64,000 nt of DNA from Ichthyophonus hoferi (taxonomy: Eukaryota > Opisthokonta > Ichthyosporea > Ichthyophonida > Ichthyophonidae): positions 32,989 through 96,988 of the forward strand of contig NAOQ01000175.1 of assembly GCA_002751075.1 (NCBI GenBank). The letters are read 5' to 3'. Of this stretch, positions 37,692 through 52,500 are shown piece by piece (positions within the stretch are counted from its first letter, which is position 1; the number at the start of each line of letters is the position of its first letter). The notes beneath the pieces were generated by a model that was not told where the DNA came from, did not search any database, and was given only the letters and a program-made list of their open reading frames with translations. The position numbers and the translations under genes are program-made.

Positions 37692-40600
37692 TTAATTCCA
37701 GTTGCCAGTAAAGGAATCAGGTTCGTCGTCGCTTTTATCACCATCCAGCAACTGTTTCTTCACCTTTATGCCGTGGTCACTTACGTTATCAACTGAAAGA
37801 ATAGCTACTCCTCCCACTCCCATAGACTGGGGATGTGATTTTTTGCCACCTGATGCCTGAGTAAGAAAGGGTTGGGAGAAGGTGGTGTGGTATACCATTA
37901 AACCAGGGAGTATGTGTGTGATCAATGAATCGTGGTGGTTATAATTAAAGTATAGGACAAAAATAAAATGGAGATTCATAAACAAGAAAATAGAAAGAAT
38001 GACATGAAAAATATATATAAACTCATGAGAAGTTAAACCAATTGATAGTAAGTAAAGATACTAAAAATAAAATAAAAAGATATGAAATGTGGGGTAAAAC
38101 ACATAAAAAATAAATATGTAGATGATAGTATGTACGAAAACATGCATGATGGTATGATAGTATTTAACATGTATCTGAACAATCATATATATGAACACAT
38201 ATTTGTATATATGTATATCAGTTATATGATCCAATAAAAAATAACAAAAGGAGAATAGAGGTAGACGGGTAAATAATATAATAAGATAATAAAGCAAGAG
38301 AAGGCAACTGATGACGCTGCAATCTATTAAAATGCAGGCGCTTACCAGGGGCTCTACTAGTTTGCGACATCTCCTCCACTTCCTTCTTCGAACAAACTTT
38401 AACTTTCCATCTAACTCGCCCCACCTAGATGAATTGGCATAGAAATCCAAGGCATATCTGGTAGGACAGCCAGAGACATTAGTTATGAAAGAGAAACATA
38501 ATAGGTACGGAGAATATATACGAAGATTTAAATGTTGCTGTGCGTAAACCTAAATATTACCATATAAAGATCTAAATATTACCATATAAAGATCTAAATA
38601 TTACTATATAAAAGGTCCAGATATTACCATATATAGCCCTACGCATTATTACACAGAAATATACACACCTACCTCCAACCCTCTTTATCAGTCCTATACT
38701 TTGTCCCGTCTGTATCCACGACAACCTCCCAGTCTCCTTCCCACACCCAATGGTCTCCAGGAAGGTGTACGTCATTTTTATGTAACTATCATCCCCAATG
38801 GAAATGACGTAGAAAGAGTTCGAGGTTTTTGATTGGATGGTGTAACCATTGGTGAATGGCTTTTATTAGCACACCGAGAGCCAATAAGGTGTTAAACCAA
38901 ATTAAAAGGGCTAACATTTTTATATTGAACCGTTATGCAATTACTGTATATTATCATACCTATATATGCTCTTCGCCGAGTCTTTTGTCCAGCCTATTTC
39001 TTTCCCAATTATTTATACAGTAGTATTTTCTACATTATTATTCCTATTATTGTTTGATATGCTCTCTCCCCATCCTTCCGCAAGCCATTCTCTAGTCCCA
39101 TCTCCCTCTATATCTACACTAATACATCTCTTCCCAGATGTCCCAGTATTCATCTCTATATGCATATAAATATATATCTACCAACATTCCAATACAGGCG
39201 CCTACATACATACATACACACATACACACATACACACGTACATACATACATACATACACATACATATATATACATACATACACACGTACATACATATTCA
39301 CATATACGCACATACATACATACATAGCCTAAGCAACAGCCAGCTTACCAGGCTGCCATCGTGTCCGCACCAACCAAAAGGATCATTTGGGTGGCTGGGC
39401 TCCCCCCACCCGTCCCAGGGCCAGGGACGAAATCTTTCAATAACCAATAAAATGTATTATTAATTAGACATAGCCAAATATAAATATAAATAGAAATCCT
39501 GCCATAGAAATCTCACTGTACATAATTATTTCAATATACTTTTATAGAACCTTCCCTTATGATTGGTGTAGCAATATATAATCATATTATACTACAACAC
39601 AATAGTTAGGATCGTCTTTAAAAATATACAACATAAGTTGCGACAGTATTAACCAAATTAGGTTACACATACGCTATTAGGAGAGGCCAATCAAAATTAA
39701 TGTATTGTTTTATATCCAATGAATGGTTCCGGGTTAAAATAGCTTTTATCAGAATGTAAACCCTATAATATACATCTATGGATGACGTATGCCATACCTT
39801 TGATTCTCATACAGAAGATCTTCTGCTGTATTGTATTGGATGTTATCTATACACGCATCATAATCGGTTAGATCTCCGCTTACTACTGGGTAGAAATCAT
39901 CCAAGTGCCCTTCAGTAAACATGGCGCCAATCATAGCATGCCCTGCTCAACCATCAATCACAATTAGCACTAAGTAATTAAACTTAAGTCAATGCTTCCA
40001 ATTATTGGTGCATAGTGAGCCTATCAGTAAGCCTGCATAATATTAAACCTATCAGAATGACTCCTCTGAAATGAAATGAAATGTATCAGAGGGTGTGGTA
40101 AGCAGTCTATCCTACAATAACACTATAGTATCCTGATCAGGTAATCTATAATCTACGATTACACATTCCAGGGCAATCACATACTTGTCAAAGTAAGCAA
40201 CCAATCATAATAGGTATCTCCTAAAATTGTTAACCAGTCACATATGGCATGATAGGGGGTAAAGGTGAATTTCTTTTATATTTACCATATACCAACAGAA
40301 AAGAGAGGCAAACAAAGGTTAATAATTCAGAGAAAGAAGTACAGGGATTGGACAGAGTGAAGAAGAAAACCAATGAAATATACACAAAGTCATTAGGGCA
40401 ACCCGTTAGTAACACATATATGATAAAACCCCAATCAACCCACCGCATATATAAGTTATATTATCATAATAAAAGTATAGGAAGCCTACCTAAAGACACT
40501 GGGCTTGTCCTACCTACCTGTGCCAGGGTCGTAGATCACAGCAGGACCATGCATTTTTCCCGCCTGGAAGTGACCGGAGATTACGGTGCATTGGGTATGT

Positions 40601-43600
40601 GGATGGAACACTAGGCCCTATACCCTCCCAGCCCCAATATTACTACTATACTGTTATCCTACTTTACTGCTATACTATTACATTATTATATTATTATACT
40701 ATTATACTACTATTCTACCATACTATTATATTACTATACTATTATACTATTATACTACTATACTACTATACAACTATATTATTATACTATTCGACTACTA
40801 TATTACTATACTATTATACTATTATACTATTATACTACTATATTATTATACTATTATACTATTATACTACTATATTATTATACTATTATACTACTATACT
40901 ATACTATTATGCTACTATAATATTATATTATTATACTAATATACTATTCTTGATAGTATTACCGCATCAATGGTAACCCCCTTCATATACATATATTTGA
41001 TCATATGATAGGTTGTGTTGCAGGGGTTATATATTTGATCATATGATAGGTTGTGTTGCAGGGGTTGAATATTTATCAGTCATTGGTAGAGAGGAAGAGG
41101 GAGAAAGAGAGGACTAGAAAAAGGAAAGGTAACAATACTGCACTAGTAAAACAAATATTATAATACATTACATCATCTTATAATATATTCTATTGCTGTA
41201 TATTAAATTAAACACATCCTCAATTGCACCTATGTTAATAGAGTAGTAAATAAGTCGGGCCCTACATCTCATAGTCTCACCCTTGGGTTATATAATACTA
41301 TTGCTTTTATATCCTACTCAGTTTTACATACGAAATAAAGCCAAAAAGGTAAACTACAGTGGTAGGTAAGTTATGTTGTACATCCGTTAGTTATTTAGAT
41401 TGAGCACAGGGTATGTGGTAAGACTCATTCCAAAATTCATAAGCATAATCACAACAATAGTCATTATATATAGTCAATACCATAGCTATACACATACTAC
41501 TTACTTACTACCACACATCCTTACCTGGCCATGGTATACATATTCGCCATTCCCCAAATCTCGAAATCCACCCGCATATCTTACCTACACCAATAACATC
41601 GTGTTAGCGTTAGTACACTAGGATTTCATTGGTCATTGGCATAATAGTATTGGCTAATAAAAAAGGTGGCCTGTAAAGGCGTAGACTGCACTATATAAAA
41701 CGGGTGGTTTTTATTGGTACCATGGGTAATAGGAGAGTATTCTATTCTATTGGTTTGATTATAAATAATTATAACTACCAGTCCATTAAATATATTTAAA
41801 AGCTAACTAAAACTAACCAATCCCTGTGCAGTGTCCATCATTTCATAATCATAAAAATCATCGGCGGGGGCAAGTGAATCAGAATCATTCGTTTGGTCCT
41901 GTGGGAATTGGGAAGGAAGGACAACCAATAAGAAACATAGAATAAATTATATTAAAATACTTTGACATTGCAGTGCAAACAACTTATAGTCATCCGTCTA
42001 GTATACGAAAGAGACAGCAGAATAATAATAACATAGGGGGAGAGAGAGAGATAGAAAGATAAAGAAATGGATAGACATATATATATAGAAATACAGAGAT
42101 AGATACGTAGCTAGAGTAAAACAAATAGATAGATAGAGAAATATATAGAAAGATCAAGAGATAGAGAGAGAGAGAGGCAGAGTTGGGTAGATAGAGAGAT
42201 ATATATATAGGTAGAGAGACAGACAGATAGATTTAAATAAAATAACGACGAACCAGATCATTAATAGAGAAGTTTATATCGTATATATGTACAATAAGGT
42301 ATATATAGGGTATATAGGTACAGCGTTCTATTGCCTCACAGACCTCCTGCATATGATATAGCTGATCTATTGGGCGGTGATTGGCTAGCTTTTTTAACGA
42401 CTCCACTACTTGCTATATACGCCACCCAGTAACATTGGGTCAGTCAGGCGATACATAAACAAGCTATATCTGCTAGATCGCCATATAACAGAAATGTGAT
42501 TGGGTTACCCCTTCTGCTTTAATAATTTTAAATGCGTAAGTTATTGTTCAAAGACCCTGTGACCCACACAGGGTAGGAAATGAATGGTAGGTCTGGGCTT
42601 ATTAATGTACACCAATAGGTAGACAGTAATTGGGATATTGGGTCATGTTAAAAGTTTAAATTAACTTAATATATATAAATCCATGCAGTAAAATTTAATA
42701 TCGTGCATTAATATGATATTAGAAATCATGCATTGATCTTAAACAGTAATATCTCAATCCACAAGGCTAATCAGATCTGTGACTAATCCAATAAAACAAC
42801 TTAGGAATCTATATCAAGCAAAACATATACTAACCTATACGTATAAAGAACCACATACTTATACATCCATATATTAAATCTTCCCAATAACTACACTATC
42901 TCTAACCAATCAATTCAGCAAATACCCTTGAAGATTAGCGACAATGCAGGTATTCATTGGAGAAAAAATAACTCACCTGGGCACTGATAGTCTTTCTAGA
43001 CATATGTTTTAATCGTTTACTGTGAGAGAAGGCAAGACCTAGAGACAAAGTGGGTAAGATAGAGAGGGCAGATAGGTGGTGTAAGGTGGGGTAGAGGCAA
43101 TAAGGGGAGGATGACAAGCACACAGTTTGGCTATCTAGCTATAGACATAAATATTTATATAATATATGTCTATATATTTTTATATGCTCATGCATACTTA
43201 CCTAAGCCTGTCCCTAAACTATAATCCGTACACTAAGGTCTGCGCCCTGCGCATGCAGTCCTTCCTATTTTCAGGCATGCTAAACGTACACAGAAACGTA
43301 GAAGCATCCACAGAATAAATGTTACTCCTAATGGAATAACTTTACACACATACGTATGTGTATATATGTGATAATAGTATGGTAGTATGACAGTATAGGA
43401 ATATGAGCGTATAATAGTGTGATAATATAATAGTATAAGAATACAATAGTAAAATAATATTATAGTATGATAGTATTGGAATATAAGAATATAATAGTAT
43501 GGTAGTATGATAGTATGACNNNNNNNNNNNNNNNNNNNNNNNNNNNNNNNNNNNNNNNNNNNNNNNNNNNNNNNNNNNNNNNNNNNNNNNNNNNNNNNNN

Positions 43601-46600
43601 NNNNNNNNNNNNNNNNNNNNNNNNNNNNNNNNNNNNNNNNNNNNNNNNNNNNNNNNNNNNNNNNNNNNNNNNNNNNNNNNNNNNNNNNNNNNNNNNNNNN
43701 NNNNNNNNNNNNNNNNNNNNNNNNNNNNNNNNNNNNNNNNNNNNNNNNNNNNNNNNNNNNNNNNNNNNNNNNNNNNNNNNNNNNNNNNNNNNNNNNNNNN
43801 NNNNNNNNNNNNNNNNNNNNNNNNNNNNNNNNNNNNNNNNNNNNNNNNNNNNNNNNNNNNNNNNNNNNNNNNNNNNNNNNNNNNNNNNNNNNNNNNNNNN
43901 NNNNNNNNNNNNNNNNNNNNNNNNNNNNNNNNNNNNNNNNNNNNNNNNNNNNNNNNNNNNNNNNNNNNNNNNNNNNNNNNNNNNNNNNNNNNNNNNNNNN
44001 NNNNNNNNNNNNNNNNNNNNNNNNNNNNNNNNNNNNNNNNNNNNNNNNNNNNNNNNNNNNNNNNNNNNNNNNNNNNNNNNNNNNNNNNNNNNAGTATGAT
44101 AGTATAAAAATACAATAGTATGATAGTAGGATAGTATAGGAATATGAAAGTATGAAAGTATGATAGTATGATAGTATAGGAATATAATAGTACAATAGTA
44201 TAGGAATATGATAGTACGATAGTATAAAAATATAATAGTAGGATAGTATAGGAATATGAGAGTATGGTATTATGATAGCATATTAGTATAATAGTATAAG
44301 AGTTAAGATATAAAATACCTTAAGTATGTATGTCGATAAAACATAGCATAACAGCCACATTCAACATAGTGTACCTATGAACAAGCAATATATATAGTGG
44401 AGCAGCCCCATAGCCTTAGTTCCTCCCACTCCTGTAAACCTACCTGCAGCCCCCCAAGCAGCAGCCCCTACAGTTGCAGCAGCAGTAATCCCTATACCAG
44501 CCGTTAACATGGCAGCCTCTGCAGCAATCTAAGCAGGACAAGTAGGTTACTATATATATATTAAGGCTGTAGGAAGTCCTTCGTGTAGATATATCAGGTA
44601 GGGTTTGGTAGAGTGCTATCAATGTATTTTGCTCTCTTGGACATGTTAGGTTTGCGTATATGTGCCAATCAGAATATTAAACTAGTTAATCCTCTAACAA
44701 TCATGCATGCTTATCAATTGGTTATGACTATGTCACTGCACCTCTGATTGGTATAGTTGAACCAATCGCTACATCTCTCCACCATTATATTGAACACATA
44801 TATGGTATGTTTATCGATAAAAATTAACATGAGCTATGGTAATAGTTCGTATAGCCTATATAGACTACATAGATATATACACCAGTAAAATAAATACACA
44901 CGACAGTTTCTTGTACTAACCAATGGGGAGAGCATAAATCCAGAGGCAACAATAATTGGCAGGGAAAGGGCGGTCATGGTGATAGCAACCTTTATGGCGC
45001 TGAAAAATTCCATGGTAATCAGATAGAATTATCAAGTGAAATATAAAGGTATGTACAAGGAGAGAGATGTATTTTTGTAATGTACCAGCAGTCCTTATAT
45101 CATTCAATTACCTGATAGCAGAGTATAGTACAGTATAGTCTAGTATAATAAGTACACCATAGTATAGTACACAGTATAATATAATATACTATAGGATAAT
45201 ACAACGCAACATAATATAGTATAATATAATATAATATAACGTAACATAACATAGTATAATATAGTATAATATAACGTAATATAGCATAGTATAATATAGT
45301 ATACTACAATAAAACAATTGTTAGCCGTCAAACTTAAATATATACATCCTATACAGGGAAACTAACAATTAATCAAATAAACATGACGTCACCCTATGTG
45401 TGGGATTCCTATAAACATTTGGAAATTAAAATATTTTCTAGTTACAATCATTTGAATCAGGAAGGAGAAAGGTAGAGTGCAATTGAAGACATAACATAAA
45501 GTTAAAGAACAGAAATAATATATACATATCGAAAGAGAGAGGGACAGAGAGGGTGGGAGGAATAATGAGATGACAGGAGGGTAAATGAAAGATAGATGAT
45601 GTCAAAATGATGTATAATACTTTGTTTTTCTCCCTGCTGCCTTTTCGTATAATACGGGGCATGGTGATTCGCTCAGAGGACATATCTCCAGAAATTCCTG
45701 TACTACCATTAGCCAATGATCATAGTCCCTATGTTTAATCTACCAATCAGGGTCACTTAGACCAGGCATGACATAATACAACAGAATAATGTTTAATAGG
45801 TCCATAGGTACCGATACAAATGAATAGAACCAAACGCATTGGTAACTAAAAATAAAAATAGAGATTAATTGGTGATCAGCCCCAAAGTCTTTAGAGGTAA
45901 TAAACATTATTATCATGAGCCAAACGCATTATTTAAGTATTAATCTCTCACCCCAAAATACAGATTAAATCACTGGTAACATTTTGCTTCCTGGAAGCTC
46001 GCGGTGGTAATAGATGGAAAATAATATAATACCAATCAAAGTACCTAGCAGATAATTAAAATTGATAAATTAAGGGGCTAGAACTATTTTACTGCAGGGT
46101 TTAAGACAATATTGGCTTCCTGGCTGGACCATAACATAACAATATATTTCTGTTATTATTGTTTTGGCTTAATCAGTGCAATTAATCGATAATAGAACAC
46201 CAATGATTGAGTAGACGCTGTGAATAAGTCTATAGGTAGGTCTTGTTAAACCTTCTTAGCATACATTCATTGGTTGATATTAGCGATTTACAATTTTACT
46301 TTGCAATTACTTCTGTATAAAACATAATCGATAATGTTGATTGGCTTTTTTAATTTTGTCTTGTTGAGATATTATAATACTCAACAATACCAAGGGGGAA
46401 GCAACTAACTTAGGAGAGTAAGAGAAAGATAAATAGGAAACCAAATAGTAGGATTGAGAGGGAAGAACACAGAATGGGTTGAGTGAATAAGACGAAGAAA
46501 GAGAGAGAGAGAGAGAGAGGCAAAAATAAAAAGGAAAGACACAATATAAGATAAAACACATACCACCACGAATAATTAGGAGATAATTAAAGGCAAAGCA

Positions 46601-48267
46601 AACTTATAAAGAGGAGGGTATTATATGAAAGCATATACCATACATATGGGAACGTAATAGAAAAGTTGTATATGATACATGACTGATAGTGTGTGAAAAT
46701 TACCATATAAGGTGTGAATGAGTATTTACGTGTGTGGGATTTACCACATAAAGTATAAATGAATATTTATGTACGACAATTGCCATCTATAGCGTAAATG
46801 ACTGATTATGTGTGCCAATTACCATATAAGGTGTAGATATGTTTATGTGTGTAACAATGGCCAAACAAGGCAGAAGGAAAATAAAGTGAATATGTAGGAA
46901 GATGTGAATGAAAACATGGAATAGATGCCTTCAGTTTTCGTAGTTGAGGGAGGACATCCAGTCGTCTTTGGTGATAGTCTAAACACAAGCGTTCAAATAC
47001 ACTTTCAAAATGAAGCAGCCCCGAGTTCATCACTCCCTGTAGAGTTCTTATTGATCAGGATATGTGCTGCGGGTATGAGTGGAGGAGGATAGGTATACAA
47101 CGAGCCTTACCACATACATATAGCCCATAATTTCTATTTTGGATGGTTATGTTTAAATTTGATAACTTTACTTGTGTTGATTTGTAAATACTTGCTATAA
47201 CTATATATACTTTTACTTGTCCTTTTGGCTGTTAAGTGCTATGACTATTTGGCTGTATTTTTAACTGAATTTTGTATCATGAAGTTAAAGAAAGAAATTA
47301 TAGCTATATCAACAGCACAGTCCTTATAATATATCAGTACAAGCACATAGGTACTAACCTCCTTGACCATAGTCTCTGTGACTCGTTCTAGTTTATCGCG
47401 TAAGGTTCCCTCTCGAATCACTTTTCTGGCTTCGTGACTATAAAGAAAAGGTAAGATAAGAGTGGGGACAGGGAGAGAGAAGGGACCAAGAGGCGAGGAG
47501 AAAGTTAATTAGAAGGCAAGGCCATCCCAGGAGAAAACAGCATCAATAAGGAAAGCAGTGGCATAGTTTAAAGCACGGAATCAAAACAACATGTGAGATG
47601 ATATAAATGATATTAATAGGATAATAGAATAATATGAAATAATCATCAGAGCAAGCTATATTAAACAGCCAAGGGCATTAAGTCCGATCATAACACGTAC
47701 AACTATAACTACTATACTACCATACTACTATCACCAATATACTATCATACTATCATACTATCATAACTACTATACTATCATATTACTATAAATACTATAT
47801 TATCATACTATTATAAATACTATACTATCATACTAACAGCATAGAGGCGATAAAACAATAGGTCCAACAGGATACGTACCTGGAGGATAGAGAGTGGGGA
47901 GATATAGGGAAGAACATAGACAGACATAGGGCCAGTTATAATAGTACTCATAATATGGTGGTATGTTATGTAATGCAAGGAATATGTGAAAGGATAGTAG
48001 AGTAATATTATGTATGTACATAATGTAAGTCAAAAGAAAGAGTAATGAAGAAAGATTTATTTGTGTAAGGGACGTGGGCCTCGCGTGAACCAGCTAATAG
48101 AATCATATTGGCAAAACTGGTTTTAAAATGATAACGAAGCATGGTATATGACTAGTACCAGGATTACACAAAGTTAATTAATTAATTATTCAGTGGGGTG
48201 GGAAGAATGTGAGGGGATATTGAGGAACCACAAACACATAAAAGAAAGCAATATGTTAGTGCATTTA

Positions 48268-48303
<36 letters not shown>

Positions 48304-49549
48304 TGTATGTATGTATGTATGTATGTATGTATGTATGTATGATGTATGTATGTATGTGTGCATGTATATGTGTATGTATGTATGTATGCATGCAAGTATT
48401 TATGCTGGTTGTATTTATCTATACAGGCCTGGTGTGCTATATAGATTACAACTGATCTGTACACATCATTGTGTCCAAGAGAGATAAAAAAACCTTCCAA
48501 GTTGTGTCATTAGGAACTTGTCCAGATCACACTCATTAATACTTCCAGCTAAGATGCTCCTATTCATTGGGTTTGTATCAGTAATACTTAATGACTAATT
48601 CAAATGGGTTGACTGATGGATAAAAAAATACAAATATTAATATATAGATATAGATAAAAGGGTTAAGCCAATAGCTAGAGAGAGGGAACGACAACATAAG
48701 AACTTTAAATAGGGGCACAAATGAGTAAGATGATAATAGAATAACAATATTAGGGTGATACTAATAGAATCATATTAATAAGATTATACGTATAAGACAT
48801 TATTACACCCTGCCCTATGAAGGGAAGTAGCAAGGGGCCACAGGAACAATTTCCTATTCTCCTATCACAGCATCACTCAAAATTATTCATGACCAACAGC
48901 CTAAATAGCCACAATCAAGGCTGTGTCATATATTTCTATTACCTATTATGTTATCTCCTCTAGCTCTTCCTCTCCCTCTCCCTCATATCACCGTCTTTAT
49001 TGGTACCTACAGCGTTATTATTATCTTTAAACCGGCTAAGCTACCAATATACATGTGTGTGGAACAGAAGAAAATATATGAAATTACACTATATTGTATT
49101 AAATAAAACATAATAGAATAGGATAGATAGGATAGAAGAAACAGAGTTAAGCATTGTAGATCATAGTATATCAGTATACTCGAGTATAAGGGTAAGTGAT
49201 CCACCTTGCCTGGCAGGCTAACGATGCACTCATAGGGAATATATTCTGAGGGAGGGTAGGGTTGGGTGGGTCTGATAGATAAGAGGGTACAAAGCCATCA
49301 TCCTGGGCCAGAGAGGAGGTATGATGTATTAGTGTAGTGAAGGTATTTGTATCATGGAAGTTATTAATACAAACCAATACTCACTAAGGTAGGTGGGTAA
49401 TATATAATATATTATACCAGACCTGGCTGCTATATTGGTATATAAGCATATACGTAATTATATTCATGTATGTGCTACAATATTATCTCAGTGTATGAGA
49501 GGATGACTTTTACAGTTTGAATATCACCATCATATTTGCTGTACATATA

Positions 49550-49580
<31 letters not shown>

Positions 49581-52500
49581 ACCTATCTATTCTCTAATGA
49601 CTCTGGTTGGTCATATTTAATACAATCAATTACAAGTACTCCTGATGATACTATATGCTATACACTAGAGCTATCTGGTAGATATTACCTATATACGCGT
49701 AAATAAATATATATAGTGCAAATGATTTGCATAACATAATGATGTCGCATCATTTTCTATTGGTCAGGAGATCCTCTTACCGCAGCTTCGATGTGATTGA
49801 TAACTAAAGGGATCTCGCCATTGGCTGTCGCCTGGGAGGGCGGCAAAGTTAATAGTAATATATATAATACATATATAAGCTAATAAAATAACTGAAAAAA
49901 ATATAAAAAAGAAAGGAAACTAGATTATACTGGTATCTAGGATTGACAACCAATAAGATTCAGAGAAAATAGAACACTGGTTCTAGTCAGGACTCAATAC
50001 CTGAATGATTATAATATAAGTAGTATGAAGAGAATGATATTGATTGAATAAGACATGGGGTGGTACCAGTTCATTGGCTAGATGACGCATGTTAGTAACA
50101 AGATCAGAGGGAGAGACACGGTCTGCTTTGTTGCATACTACAAACAGCCGAGGGCCCGTATATACATCTAGCTTCTTCGCAAATTCATCTGTAGGTAGAA
50201 TATAATATAATTTAGTATATAGTATAGTATAGTGTATCATAGTACAGTATAGTGTGGTATAATATAATATAATATAATATAATATAATATAGTATAGTAA
50301 ACCGTGGTATAGTGATAGAGTAGAGAGGAATGTTTATGGTGTAAATAACTTTAAAGATATATACATGGCTAGTTAGATAGATTGATATGTTCTCCTATGC
50401 TTAATGTCTTATGTGGCTATTAGGGTGCAATAAACCGTGTTACTACTTTTTACTGTACTATTATTATATTATTATTTCAGTAGTCTTCCAGGGTTTTTTT
50501 AGTATATATTCTACAAGATATTATAGTGGTTATTTTACTATGGTTATTACCCCACTATTTTATACACACTAGCTAAATACGTTATATGCATTATATATCT
50601 ATAGATACTATGTCTGCGGACCACCTTCGAACCCAGATATAACAACTCTCTGCCTTTTATATAATATTAAATAATATTAACCCTGTGTTGTGGTTGGTAA
50701 GTACATCTTATCGATGTGAGGACCAATCATGGTATCCCTTGGTATCCCCTAGAATTTCTTTGTTGGGAATGTCCTTGATAACAGTGGACCACATGATTCT
50801 TATCCAATCAAAATATTACTCTTACAGGTTGTTTTATCCCTAACCTCTTACAAGACATATCATTGGATATCCCTAATCCTGATATAGGTGATAAATCTAG
50901 TACTTACATGGTAAAGTATAAAACTGTCAATCTTAACCTTTTCGCCAATACCTTTACAAAATTACAAAAACAGGCGAATATTAATTAAACATTGGTTATG
51001 ATTGGACCTTTAAAACGTACCCATAGACCAGTCAATCATATTATAAATATAGCCAAACAAATATAGACAACACAGCCCTCTATCATGCTAGCAGAATACA
51101 TCCATGACATACATTCAATACGATGGAAGGACTTTTTAAGCAACCATTCAAGGCCTAAACCAAATTATTCCCCAATATAAATCTAAGACGAACATACGTA
51201 TACATGCAAAAAAAAGAATACCTCCACACAAACAATAATATATACATACATTACATATATAAAAACATCTACCCATACATACTCTTCAATAGGTCTATCA
51301 TCTGTATTAAACCCTGTGACTCTTGGGGCGTGGAGATATCATGTACAAATATAGCAAACTGGCATGTCCTAATTGCGTCTTTAAATGCCTATCAGCATGA
51401 TTTACCATGTAAGTTAATTATATCTAGCTTGTTCATTGCTGTGTGCACATAGGATTATATAAAATAACCTGTGGTAATACAATTCACTAAACTTGGCCAT
51501 TTACAGGGTTTAAACAATGCTATTTCTATATCTATATTTCTTGAATTGAGGAGAATATACAGATATAGTTAGTTATATATGTAGGAAAAACGTACAAGGC
51601 TTTAGTTTAGAAAGCAACACTAACATAAACCATTGCTTAACGCATAAATGAATGCTCACAAATATATACAAATACATGATATGTAACATAGAAAAAGTAT
51701 TGTAATTCTCTACTATAATGTTGATCTTGTTTAATAGACCATTGATAAAAGATAATATTATAGTGCTTATGAACTAACATTAATTTTATTTACATTAGTG
51801 GTGATTTTAAGACAATTAACTAAATGAGCAACTAATCAAACATAATATCTAAATGAATAAAACTAACTCTACCTGCTCATAGGATGCGTCCTCATGCAAA
51901 TTAAGACCAGGTAAGTCCATAAATACCACACCTGTTGATTTACATGGCTGTGATAACGTAATTAGCATCATTGGTTCATTGAGGTTAGAGATTAATTGCT
52001 AACCTTAAAACGTAAACAAAATACACGATAAGGGGATGGTCCACGTGTATGTGCATGTGTATGTGTATATGTGTATGTGTATGTGTGTGTGTATGCGTAT
52101 ATGTGGGGCTGTATGCTTATGAAGATAGATGTGTATGGGTATATACGTATATGTGAATGTGTATATGTATATATAAATGCATTTATATAATGAAACACAT
52201 CACCAGAGCCATCAGCTACTAAGGTTCTCTCCGCCCAAACTATGATATTACTATTACTTACCTCCTCATTGGTGGCAGCCGCCGATATTAAGGGCATACC
52301 AGGACACTCCCTGTGATACGTCATGAACTTTACAATCACCTGTACACCAATAACACTGGTCAATATGATATTGAAATGGTTCTATTGGTATTTATTTATA
52401 AACTAGAATATTTTTAAGTATAAATTTATGAAAATAGAACAAACTAAGGCGCATATAACTATCCATATACCTACACACATACCCATCTACTTGTACACAT

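Noticed and set aside
39119-39332. Open frames on both strands at the CATA repeat
   Set aside because: Tyr/Val/Cys and Thr/Tyr/Ile repeats produced by the microsatellite.
40586-40976. Two overlapping 117- and 125-codon Tyr/Leu/Ile frames
   Set aside because: Pure translation of a TACTAT/TATTAC repeat array in an intron.
46806-46928. Extending exon 11 of the GTPase gene to a GT donor at ATATG|GTAATT
   Set aside because: The added residues look like intron translation, and the resulting phase breaks the joint from exon 12 to exon 13. The GC donor at 46929 resolves both.
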